The position numbers and the translations under genes were made by a program. A stretch of DNA of 64,000 bases from Nipponacmea schrenckii (lineage: Eukaryota; Mollusca; Gastropoda; Lottiidae). Positions 25,001-34,032 of the stretch are shown piece after piece. Below the pieces are notes generated by a model that saw nothing but the letters and a program-made list of their open reading frames with translations, did no database searches and had not been told where the DNA came from. The first letter of the stretch is position 1; each line of letters opens with the position of its first letter. The DNA lies in the NCBI GenBank assembly GCA_030562195.1, contig CM060203.1, positions 5,656,208 through 5,720,207 on the forward strand. Reading direction: 5' to 3'.

Positions 25001-28000
25001 AATCCTCTGTAAAATGTATGATATAAATTAAGGTTTTTTAGGACATTATTTTCAGCAGCAAATGACAAATTAAAACCTAACCATTGCCACTATGATAAAT
25101 GTGAAAGTAATGTCTGATTTGTACCTTGGGTTTGTCTGTCTGTTCTCCTTCTGTCTGTTCATCATCTTCTTCTAGAGGAACATTTATATCTGGTTCTTTT
25201 AATAACCCATAGAAAACCTTCACTTTATTGGCTGTAATATATATATGGTATTCTATACTAGATAACAATGGCCATACAACAGGTTCTATTATAAATTTAT
25301 CTTAATTAGTCAAATTTCTTTTTTTAACACAAACCATATTTGAACATCATTGAATTAGAATAGCTAGTACTAAATACAGTGTACTTACATTCACGTTGTG
25401 CTTCTCCTAATACTCCCCCACAAGTTAGATTAATCTGTTGCTTATTTCTGGGTACACCATCAAAGACTAGAAAAAAGATAAACTGGACATTAAACACTAT
25501 TAAGAACAAGAGCAGCCCACGAAAAAAGGATAAGATATGGTAACCTAAAAACAGGTTACATGAATTCGATCGACTTCCAGAATCGTAACCTAATAGGTTA
25601 CCATACTTTAAAATCGGATAATTCCAACAGTTTGCTAGGTTGGTAAACCTCAATAATCTCAACAGATTAAAAGAAAGGGTTAAATTTATTAGAAACTTTA
25701 CACCTAAGTACTGTTATCCTATTTTCTTCATCTTTTTTGTAATCACAATCAGAACTGAAATTCCACGAAGAAAGAGTTTTAAAAGTTACTGTTTCCGTGC
25801 GAGATTTGCATAATGACGCCATTTTCATAGCGGTCATCAGTTTCTTGTGAACAGAATATTACTACAGAAAAAAGAGGTCTTCGATATAGCGCTACCAACA
25901 CCCCAATAACCATAATCACTAGAAAAATGTATAAAATTGGTAAAAACCAAACACTTCAAAAATAAATCATTCCAACTTCAAAAATAGTGAACAGACAGAA
26001 GCACAGGAGCTGGATTATGATCTCTTTCTATTTCAGTCACCATGACCAAAAAAGAGAAGGTATAGAAAGACACCTACCATCAATAAAGAGAAGGTATAGA
26101 AAGACACCTACGATCAATAAAGAGATGATATAGAAAGACACCTACCATCAATAAAGAGAAGGTATAGAAAGACACCTACCATCAATAAAGAGAAGGTATA
26201 GAAAGACACCTACCATCAATAAAGAGAAGGTATAGAAAGACACCTACCATCAATAAAGAGAAGGTATAGAAAGACACCTACCATCAATAAAGAGAAGGTA
26301 TAGAAAGACACCTACCATCAATAAAAAGAAGGTTAAGAAAGACACCTACGATCAATAAAGAGATGATATAGAAAGACACCTACCATCAATAAAGAGAAGG
26401 TATAGAAAGACACCTACCATCAATAAAGAGAAGGTATAGAAAGACACCTACCATCAATAAAGAGATGTTCTGATATATGAAAAAGTACATTTTCATAAAG
26501 ACGTAATGGTAAGAAAGACATTCCTATTCAATTTACTTAATCGAAAAATAGAAAACACCTATCATAAAAAGAGAAGGTATAAAAAGAACCTACCATCTAA
26601 AGAGAAGGTATAGAAAGACACCTACCATCAATAAAGTGAAGGTATAGAAAGACACCTACCATCAATAAAGAGAAGGTATAGAAAGACACCTACCATCAAT
26701 AAAGAGATGTTCTTGTATAATATTTAATAATAGATTCAGTTGTTTTTCTTGTAAATGTCGTTTAAGATGTGTGTAAGAATCACGGGACATTCTTATTACA
26801 AATTTACTTGCTCTGAAATAGAACACATTATTTCTATAAGACGGAGTGGCCCAAATGAAGCAATCATGATCTATCTACCTTTATGTGTTTATCATTGTCC
26901 CCTAAACAACACTTTTTGATCCTAAGTTCATTTTAAAACACTTTCTACATATTCAAATACATTTCTAGATTTTTAAGTACATTTTCTAGACTAACTGTAA
27001 GATTTATTGTAATTTCTTATTGAAAAAAAAACATACTTGAAATTTTCCATAAGTTGATTTCCTTTCATATGTTCTGGTTTTGTGACAGTTGCAAGTTTAC
27101 TGATATCATTCTGGTAGTATTCTTCTTGATCTTTGGAAAATTTCTCCATGAAGGATTTGGCTGTAAATAAAAATTGGTCTAATGAAATGAGAACACTTGA
27201 ACAAAAAAGAAAACTAAGTTATTGTACTGTTTATCAAAAGATAATGTGTGTCGGTAAGGTATACAACAATATTTACATTAGCTATTGTTTTTCTCCATTG
27301 GACTAATGTTAATACGTGTGGCGTTTATGAGACAATAACTGCCATTGCCTCATCACCAAAACATTGAGCGTAGTAATACACGGTAACCAATGTAAATAAA
27401 CATGGCCGCCGCGCTATTAACGCCGATCATCTTCACGCTTGAATGTAAAATTCCAATTTTAAAGTTGAATTCTAATATGTAATAAAGTTTCCATTAGCCT
27501 AACCCAAAGCCAATCTTATACTCACAGTCTCATACAAGAATAATTGGCAAAATGCGATAGAACTCAATCGAATTAGGCCTGAGTGTACTGGCCATAGCCG
27601 TAGACCATTTGACCTAGTTACTCGCTTCAGTTTAAGAGCCTAAAAGTGCAGATTTATGGATTGTTTAATATTAAGTTTCAAAATACTATACTTTTACTGA
27701 AAATTAACTGAATTGAGTGTAAACTTTGGTCACCTATCAACATATGGAGCGGGCCTTCTTCTAGTTTCTTTCATTTTCTCAACTTTCCTACTTGTTTACA
27801 TGCGGTCAGGTCTAGCCGAATCACCTCTCCATAATTGTATCCGCGTTCATTAAATTTCATGATTTTGTTGCTTTTCATCGTTAAAGACGGAATTCATACC
27901 AAAATGTTTTATATTTATTGATAAATGAATTGATTTATAAAGATTAAACATAAAATTGAGATAAACATTGTTTTTTCTTACATTTTGAGAGCTTCCCCTC

Positions 28001-29834
28001 GCGAACTTTATTCTGACGAAAAGAAAATGGCTATTCCATCAACAAGAACAACTCCAGCGACAAAGGCGGGTAATATGAAATTTTCACGCAAAGAGTAGAA
28101 TTTGTCGTGGTGACAGGTTTTGAAAACCTAAATATAAGCAATAAACGGTCACCCTATGGTGGTTTTGGTCGGATATCAGGACAAAGGTTGGATGGAAAAT
28201 TGAATGAATGCGCGTTAGTGACCGTTTATTGCTTAATCAACATTTATTTACTTATTAAGCACATGTGACTCAAAATGTTGTTATTTTAGCAATAAATTCA
28301 ATGAAACACTGAGTGAAGTTCCCCAACCCCCTCCCCCACAAGAAAAAATATTTTAGAAATATTAAATTAAGAACAAACCTGTAGACTCATGTGCATTATA
28401 AACCAATTCTAAATACATGTGAACAAATACAGGGTATAATACCATAGCTAATTCAACCTAGAAATATAAATTACCCCTTTCTGAACATTTATTACACCAA
28501 AGTTTCAAAAGAACAAGCCCTATAGATTGTTTTGTTTAACTTCAGTCTAAATCTTTATGCCTATATGTATAATCACACTAATAACAAGTGCCAAGTTGTC
28601 ATTTTAAAAATTGTCCCGAAAGTAACTTTCAGCTACTCTTCAAATGCCTTTAACCTATGATGAGAAATTTCCCTTTAATCAGTAATATGCTCTTTACCCT
28701 ATGAACATCTAAACTGGAATCTACAAATGCCTTTAAATCTTCATAAATATCACCATATAAGGTAGGGTCATCATCACTGAAATTAGATATCAAAAAATGA
28801 CAAAAATATGTCAACAAACTCTGGCTTGATCAAAAGCAGTGAAAGGGTTAGTTGTAGACTTGTAGGTTTGATTGAATTTGTGGAACCATCGTAATAAAAT
28901 TAAAGATTAAAATAACACAAATAAAATATACCTTTTATAAGCAGCCAAGGCATGTGATACCTCGGACTCTGAAGGTGCTGAATTTTCTGTTGCAACATCA
29001 TCCTCTGTTAACTTGGCTTCTAACTTTAATTTATTTTCTGTTTCCTGTATTAAGCCAACAGAATTAGAATAAGCTTAATGATACATCTATGTAGCTAATT
29101 GATTTATATACGTTCATGGACACATAGTCTCAGAATTTGGTGCAAAGTTTTCATAAACTTTAGCAAAAAAAATACCTAACATTTTGTTCATCATAAGAGG
29201 TAGTATACCTGAAGCACTCGACAAGTTATTAGGTAATTAGGTATACTATAAGCTTATCAATTAGAACTTTGATTTCAGTTTGTGATGTGAATTAAACAGA
29301 TTAAGATTACTTAACAATGATCAGGCTGCTAATTAAATAATCAGCCTTCTTTAACACAGGATAACTCTTTATCGATTACAACTATTGTTTAGTACTGCTA
29401 TGTTTCAATAAGTATCCTCTTATCGTTATTGAAACGTAGCAGTATTAATAAACAATAGTTGCTTCGTGTGTGTTATATGTATCAACTATTAATTTTTTTT
29501 CAAGGATAACCTTCTAATCTTTGTCATATATTTCCTAATTTCGTAGAATGTATATCTTATTTTATTACATGACTGGTTAGTGGAACAGAAATAAACGCGG
29601 GGGATTTGAATAATATTGTTTTCAATTTTGTGTTGTGATTTTACCAAGTTTCGTAATAATTTCCATTCTTGATTATTAACAGTGTGCTTTTAAACAATTA
29701 AAATGAATAGGAAATGAACTTACGGTTAAATTATGTTTCTTTAGAAACTGTAGTACAGCTAAAAGCGTTTGTTTCTCTGATATATCTGGTTTTACAGGTT
29801 CTTTGCCGGTCTCAATTCCTTCCATAACCTCCAT
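16010..29834 (-). CDS. TAF5: TAF5, TFIID/WD40 subunit, complete 19-exon gene, 668 aa
   Basis: TAF5 is a scaffold of TFIID, recruiting RNA polymerase II to promoters. My exons, 5' to 3': 29834-29724, 29044-28932, 28776-28698, 28457-28379, 27160-27037, 26812-26694, 25466-25389, 25231-25125, 24812-24721, 24527-24408, 24079-23934, 23117-22980, 22800-22719, 17895-17784, 17657-17544, 17218-17164, 16921-16799, 16512-16416, 16127-16010. All junctions are GT-AG and phases agree (2007 nt). The product has an N-terminal LisH ([14 protein letters not shown], residues about 20-33), the TAF5 NTD2 helical domain ([31 protein letters not shown]), a lysine-rich linker (KKKSKKDP), and WD40 repeats from about residue 335 to the end ([48 protein letters not shown]). 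It is shorter than the human protein mainly because it lacks the long low-complexity N-terminus. Introns 6 and 11 hold minisatellites; intron 13 holds a gene on the other strand. Confidence 0.97.
18270..18420. repeat. Interspersed repeat, inverted copy of 3240-3400
   Basis: TATGCATCCCACACTTTACC, the ATATTCGGA stretch and GTGTTTAATATTGACTATT match the reverse complement of 3240-3400 with scattered changes. It lies in TAF5 intron 13. The family cannot be named. Confidence 0.6.
19033..19812. repeat. Diverged tandem duplication, about 455-bp period
   Basis: 19033-19345 and 19488-19812 share AAAGCTAGCATAT, AGTCAAAATAACAA, ATTATCCA(A/G)A(A/C)ATTATTTGATT and AATAATAGCTGAACACAATATGAC in the same order. 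It lies in TAF5 intron 13, just upstream of the nested TRIM-like gene. Confidence 0.7.
20312..21718 (+). CDS. TRIM-like RING/B-box protein, 468 aa, nested in TAF5 intron
   Basis: This is a likely E3 ubiquitin ligase. A C3HC4 RING spans residues 10-52 (C10, C13, C25, H27, C30, C33, C49, C52). A B-box 2 spans 85-116 (C85, H88, C97, C100, C105, C108, H113, H116). Both zinc sites are intact. A charged region rich in E, K and M at about 125-245 is predicted coiled coil. After an acidic linker, residues about 345-465 form a beta-rich domain whose [12 protein letters not shown] and CVYLDQP phrases recall MATH/TRAF domains (as in TRIM37); I hold that part weakly, and there is no B30.2 signature. The start used is the first ATG in frame; a second Met lies two codons on. 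The frame has no intron, and the gene is antisense to TAF5 within its intron 13. An AATAAA at 21867-21872 could end the transcript. Intronless TRIM genes are often lineage-specific retrocopies. Confidence 0.87.
   Translation: MNMDQNLYECSVCLGPFTKPKLIDCHHTFCLCCLEDLVDHNSSKIYIRCPLCNKSSKIPEGGVVNFTTNFYIEKPANYRSDKMLCKNHPEIIADSYCKDCKFVLCSKCILRNHKDHTFLDLESEESTNQIVEEFSRRKENMEAMVEEFQIFQTILDDKSCELDDFATNTIKDVQRHVENLCAMIKDMGSNVVQSIEENLDDNKYKVKKLCKEVEIRNTNMTQKVREMEKYLKHQKTGKIIEAMANLEDSTKSSSESSQAKFSHPDISCLSFVESQNKIDMNIIGTLVPVQSPLMVTGFEELLGDHKVEEVRSTLSSESDCLLYPDEPEINFLTSLTQTDKPITGYAEIVVSVKDIEFYKQPVINGVTWGITIKRLGCMLCVYLDQPIEGNSNIHYSNVDCQLSIENKESDFTIRRQVENRQFEPGGDENVRLEVSWPTISDPHKNYIVNDLLTVGIFIKYKTIKYHKR
21831..21936. 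repeat. Inverted repeat, 19-bp arms
   Basis: GGAATGAATGTAGATCT near 21833 is mirrored by AGATCTACATTCATTCC near 21919, about 70 bp apart. It lies in the 3' flank of the TRIM-like gene and could form a hairpin in its 3' UTR. The 66-codon frame there is not a gene. Confidence 0.7.
22405..22522. mobile_element. Small MITE with 19-bp inverted ends
   Basis: The left arm AACTGGACACAATTTTATG and the right arm CATAAAATTGTGTCCAGTT are perfect inverted repeats about 115 bp apart, in TAF5 intron 13. Confidence 0.7.
23120..23932. repeat. Minisatellite filling TAF5 intron 11, 28-bp unit, about 29 copies
   Basis: The unit is close to ACATCATATAGATTATATTA + AATAAAAT. The array occupies nearly all of the 816-bp intron, running up to the exon-11 donor (23934) and the exon-12 acceptor (23117). 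Confidence 0.95.
25667..25828 (-). pseudogene. Orphan ZNF862-like first exon or gene fragment in TAF5 intron 6
   Basis: A 53-codon minus-strand frame starts [20 protein letters not shown] and continues [20 protein letters not shown], then RCKV, and stops. The order FKTLSSW...ITVLRCKV resembles the N-terminal region of ZNF862 / KIAA1586-type proteins (hAT-derived), where the final Cys begins a zinc finger. Here the next Cys is absent and the frame ends 8 codons later, so it looks like a broken copy. An unspliced first exon is the alternative. The resemblance is from memory of the family pattern only. Confidence 0.35.
26054..26705. repeat. 34-bp minisatellite carrying copies of the TAF5 exon-6 splice donor
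   Basis: The unit, read on the minus strand, is CTCTTTATTGATGGTAGGTG + TCTTTCTATACCTT. Its first 13 bases equal the last bases of TAF5 exon 6 and the next bases equal the real 5' splice site. About 12 units lie at 26054-26466, then a decayed exon-6-like piece, then about four units (two degenerate) at 26575-26705, the last being the functional exon junction. Confidence 0.95.
26459..26570 (-). pseudogene. Decayed partial copy of TAF5 exon 6
   Basis: AAAGAGATGTTCT and GTAAGAA..GACATTC.TATT..ATTTACTT....AAATAGAAAACAC match the two ends of exon 6 and its acceptor side (26700-26826) in the same orientation, with the middle missing or replaced. It sits between two blocks of the 34-bp array, suggesting that exon end and array were once duplicated together. 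Confidence 0.6.
28135..28236. mobile_element. MITE with perfect 17-bp inverted ends
   Basis: AAGCAATAAACGGTCAC at the left and GTGACCGTTTATTGCTT at the right are perfect inverted repeats enclosing about 70 bp. It lies in TAF5 intron 4 and is non-coding. Confidence 0.75.
29383..29462. repeat. Fold-back inverted repeat
   Basis: CAACTATTGTTTAGTACTGCTATGTTTCAATA-type sequence is mirrored by TATTGAAACGTAGCAGTATTAATAAACAATAGTTG with two small differences and a loop of about 15 bp. It lies in TAF5 intron 1 and could be a MITE. Confidence 0.65.
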
Positions 29835-30054
29835 CTTGAATACTCTCAAACCTTAAAGATCAAAGTGTCTTAGACTAAAAAATTCAAATGTTACCAATTT
29901 ATGTCACATTTTCATTTATTGAATGCATTTATTTTATATTTCAAGTACGTGTGAGTAGTGAGAAGTGATTGTCAATGTCTTTTGTCGTAATACTTGCCGA
30001 AAACAAATTCAGAGAGGCTATATTTTCATGTATATCACGTGACAGCTCCAATAT
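29835..30054. promoter_or_regulatory. Shared TAF5/RPL41 bidirectional promoter region
   Basis: TAF5 (minus) starts coding at 29834 and the RPL41 first exon (plus) ends with a donor at 30083, so both promoters must lie in about 220 bp. There is no TATA box. A palindromic E-box with flanks (ATCACGTGAC, about 30035-30044) lies just before the RPL41 exon. CACGTG is a known USF/MYC-type site; its use here is an inference. Confidence 0.65.
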
Positions 30055-30207
30055 CCGTCCTCTTGTAACTTGTCTTTGCTCGGGTAAGCATGTGTTGAAT
30101 TTTTATCCATCCCGATCACGAACTTTTTAGTTTTTCTCTGCATGATGGTTATGATTTTACATTGCCTAATAATATTTTCTTTTGTTTTGCAGCATTAAGA
30201 AATCAAG

Positions 30208-30839
30208 ATGAGGGCAAAGGTGAGAATAATTTACGTTTGAACTATATCCCTACATGTGTAATTTTTTTGTCTTGGGCCTAATTTTTATTCTGTGTTTTAT
30301 TTGCTAAGTCGCATGAAATTTTTTGGAACCAACAAAAATTGCTCATTTACTGCAAATTCACTTTTCAATCTGAATATGTATTGGAAATTTAGTAAGGTCA
30401 CTCGTTTTGAAATTGTTTTTGTAAAATTTATGTATTTTTCTATTTCTTTTTTAGTGGAAGAAAAAACGTATGAGGAGATTGAAGCGTAAAAGGCGAAGGA
30501 TGAGGGCTAGGTCTGTAGTTATTTTTACACGAGTAGATTATTTGTAGTCTGGAGTTAGTCGAAATATAATTTTATTGACTTCCAGACAGCAGCTTATAAT
30601 TAATTGAATGATGGGATGCTCTGCTCCAGTTAGTCACTTTATATGGTTATTAAAAAATGGAACAACACAAATTCCATATGAGAACTTGCATTATTTTACT
30701 GGTAATAATTAAAATGAATAGCATGGAAATTTAACATATCCATGAACTGAACTTGCTGTTTTATTGTAATGATTTAATTTAACTCTGGAAACTTGATTCC
30801 TAAACTTAATTTTTTCATTATTTTTTCAGATCCAAGTAA
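30208..30839 (+). CDS. RPL41: Ribosomal protein L41 (eL41), 25 aa, three coding exons
   Basis: RPL41 is the smallest ribosomal protein, a very basic helix bridging the two ribosomal subunits. Coding parts are 30208-30219, 30455-30510 and 30830-30839 (78 nt with stop). The joined protein starts MRAKWKKKRMRRLKRKRRRM and ends RARSK, differing from the human protein at only a few positions. The donors (AAG|GTGAGA, CTAG|GTCTG) and acceptors (TTTTTTAG|TGG, TTTTTCAG|ATCC) fit. A non-coding first exon ends at 30083 (CTCGG|GTAAGC); its pyrimidine-rich start (about TCCGTCCTCTTG) fits a 5' TOP mRNA. An AATAAA polyadenylation signal is at 30946-30951. The gene is head to head with TAF5. Confidence 0.97.
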
Positions 30840-31512
30840 AACCCTCCCCTATTTGATACAGCCTGTTAAATATTCATATTAAACTGAGAAGAGACAGAAG
30901 AAGATTGGTGTGCTGCGTTGTCTGTGATAAGGTTGTTCACCATAAAATAAAAACTTAACCACATTTCTAAATCATTTGTGTTGCTAGAAATTATTTTATG
31001 CGTCAACACTATCGGTTATACTGGTTTTAGTTCGTGTAAAATTTCTATGAAGATGATGATGATGATGAAAGTGAAATTGTGTGGATGATTACTTCCAGAC
31101 ATTTCATTACATTTACTAACTTTTCCTGTGACACTAGAAATCGTGGACTTGTTTAATTTCATTTATTTAAGAGGCTGTATTGTAGTACATGTTTTATTAA
31201 AATGTGTATTGTCAATTGTATTTGTTTATTAGTCATTCCGCTGCCACGAATTGAAACTGATTCAGAAATATCTTCTGTTTTATAAAATCTGTTTTTTTCA
31301 AAACACTGAAACCATTTAATTTCCTCAATTTTATTGCTCAACATTTGCTTTAACCAGAACCAGACAAGTTAAGGTATCTTGCTGTCATCCATAGAGATTC
31401 GTCAATCTATTGCTTGAGAAATGCAAATGATCCTTTTGTAATAAAGGTAATCTTCACATGGATGAACTGAAGTGGACTCCTGTTCTTGTGGCTGTATACA
31501 TAATGATTTTTC

Positions 31513-31853
31513 TGGACTCAACTGGGTGATTACTTGACATAAACTTGTTCCAGAAATCTTGAAAACGGTCGCATTAAAGCCAGCCAGTACTAAGTTTCTG
31601 TACAAAAATCACGGCGTGACCATGAAAATTTTCAACGAAATGAAAGACCACTATGTTTTATGAGCAAACTTCCCGCCTATCTAGACTAATTTTCTGAAAA
31701 AAAAATCTAAGAGCAATTTCGGACATATCAACAAGAAATCTAAGGTGTGAAATGAGCATGGTGCTAAAAGTGAGAAGGGGTATTTCTCATAATAGCATGG
31801 ACTAAATTGGTATGTTCAATCATTAGCGTAAAATGCCTTAGTGGTCCGAGTCC
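31513..31853. mobile_element. Copy of the GGACTCGG interspersed element
   Basis: It contains TTGTTCCAGAAATCTTGAAAA, CCAGCCAGTACTAAGTTTCTG and GCGTGACCATGAAAATTTTC, matching the copies at 14431-15110, and ends GTGGTCCGAGTCC. It lies between RPL41 and the kinase gene. No gene is seen here. Confidence 0.55.
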
Positions 31854-32246
31854 GTCTGGGCACAGGTTACGTTAAACAGAGTTACCTCCCTTTTTGCTGT
31901 GAAATCCTTGGAGTAATAATCCTTCAATGGCATATTATTAGCACAAGTAAGGTTTCCAAGGTGAAACCCTCAAAGATGTATATTATAATATTTAACTATG
32001 GAAACCCTCCATTTATCCCTTTTTATTTGCGGGCTACATAGATTCTTTTTTGTGTGTGTGGGTCGGTATCATTATTAAGATGATCCCTATTGATTTTCGA
32101 GGTAATCAATTCCATCGAAATATTGTGTCCGACTATCACTTTGTCCTAAACTTCTGAGAAATTCTTTCGCAACATCTGTACAAAATTCATTTCGATCAAT
32201 ATGACAAGCCTTTATTTCTTCAGAGCACTGATCTCAGAAACAATTG

Positions 32247-32570
32247 TCACAACACAGGTCTCAAAGTCAAATCAGTATCGGGATGTCCACGATTAATACA
32301 TGCCGGGACATGATGAAGTTGGGAGTGATGCGTTGCCATTCCTGTACGCCGACTGGAGGCACAGGGCGACATCGGATTTGCCGGGCGAGGTTGCCTAACA
32401 AGTGATGCATAGGATTCGTGTCTCTTGAACATGCAGGCCATGGCAAAACGTGCCAACGCCGGACTAGCCTGGGCCATATAAGTCTGTTGTTCCGGTGGAC
32501 GGATACCATACTGTCATAGTCTCCGTAAGACTGATCGTGGCCGCCGTGGACGTTTCTCCCTCTCAATGGC
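32247..32570 (-). pseudogene. Decayed Tc1/mariner-like transposase, C-terminal part
   Basis: On the minus strand, LPWPACSRDTNPMHHLLGNL followed by ARQIRCRPVPPVGVQEWQRI matches the last catalytic block and C-terminus of Tc1-like transposases (usual form W-P-x-x-S-P-D-x-N-P-I-E-H-x-W). S-P-D has become S-R-D. The C-terminal RGHPDTDLT phrase is in another frame, so at least one frameshift has occurred. The sequence is more GC-rich than its surroundings. No terminal repeats could be placed. Confidence 0.6.
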
Positions 32571-32930
32571 TGTCAAACGTGGTATATCTTTGGTTCCTTT
32601 TGTTGCTGTGATATCAACGTAACTGATCAGCCATTTTATACAGTTTTATGCATGCAGGAGAGGAAATTATCACTGTAACGAAATTTACATTTTCCCCGGA
32701 AGTGATCAAGTGTTCACGGTATTTTTGGTCGACAATGATGTGTTTTGAATGTGCAATGCGAATTGGCATGTTTTTATACTAAAACATCCACGTAGTAAAA
32801 AACAATTTACAATTTGGAAATACATGTATGAACTAAATGTGAATGGACAGCAAAAAATGTTTGTACTTGCTATTAAAGTTGCTATTAAAGTTGTTGGTGG
32901 ACGTTTGTCATCTTGCTATCTGTTAATTAA

Positions 32931-33022
32931 GTGACCACGGCGTATGGTACCCGTGTTCTCACAAAAGTATCACCTTCATTAGGTGCAAAAGAGTCAGACG
33001 CAAAACTCCATTTTATTTAAAA
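32931..33022 (+). repeat. SINE family A, 3' end fragment
   Basis: TTCATTAGGTGCAAAAGAGTC + AGACGCAAAACTCCATTTTATTT resembles the family-A 3' end with tail. It is more diverged than the other copies. Confidence 0.5.
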
Positions 33023-34032
33023 ATAAGTCGTTATTGATCTAGAAATCTCTTTTTTTTGTAACAATACATAAAAAAGGATTATCATTATCAACAAATATAA
33101 TATAGTTTTACATTTCATTTTTATATTTACGATATTTGTACACATCAAGTCAGCACTAGTTTTTCTTTATAATTCCAGTCTTAAGTTTGGAAACTTCACC
33201 ATGTCAACTCATTACGAACTTATCTCGATTGCAATCGCCACCTTTCTCATAGACCTATCACGGAAGTTTGTTAATCCAGCAATTTGTTAGGGTCCTAACT
33301 TAAGCGAGTACAGTCAAGCAGGTTTTAGGCAAGAAAGACAAAACAATACATAACAATGTTAACAATATTTCCGTCGTGGGCTATTCTTTGCTGGCTGGCA
33401 TATAATCCAATTATATGCCTGCATTCCGATTATAAGAAAGGTGGCTATTGCGGTCAATATACAGTCTAGGACGAAAATCGTCATTTTGAAGATGCTTGTC
33501 TAAATCTCGAAATTCCCATTATACAGTTGTAAAAAGGTGATTATGTACATGTTTACTAGAGAACGGAGCGATTACTGAACTGATTCAGCATTTCTTATCT
33601 TGTGTGATTAGTCCAATAAAGATGCCTAGATAGGAAATGCATCTGTTTTTCTTGATATCGAACCACTATCCGTCCCCTTTATTCCATTGTCCAAACACAA
33701 TATGGCACACAATCTTGCAGAGAGAATATTGAAGATGACACCGATATAATTACATAATATTCATTCAAATTTGACTACCGTTCACAAGAGAGAATTCCTC
33801 TGATATTCATTTGGTGTTGTATAAAAGGGCATTCACTGTATATTCCACATGCCTGCGATTCCCTTTAAGACATCTCTATACCAAAATTCAAAACATTGTT
33901 CATTCGAATGTAGCAAGGGTAAGGGTTCACATTCGATCGAACTTGACTCATCAATGGTCAGCCAAAATATGACTTGGTCAATGATTCGATGGATCCATAT
34001 TTAATCTGAATACCATGAAATAAAACTAATAA
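33023..34032. other. No gene recognised; kinase 3' flank
   Basis: This lies downstream of the kinase stop codon and should hold its 3' UTR and polyadenylation site, which I cannot fix. No other signal is seen. Confidence 0.4.

Noticed and set aside
25324..25662. 112-codon minus-strand frame ending near TAF5 exon 7
   Set aside because: It overlaps TAF5 exon 7 in frame but extends it through the intron and past the real acceptor; the upstream part is intron.
30511..30829. Possible C/D snoRNA in RPL41 intron 2
   Set aside because: There is an ATGATGG and a distant CTGA, but spacing and terminal stem do not fit a C/D box pair.
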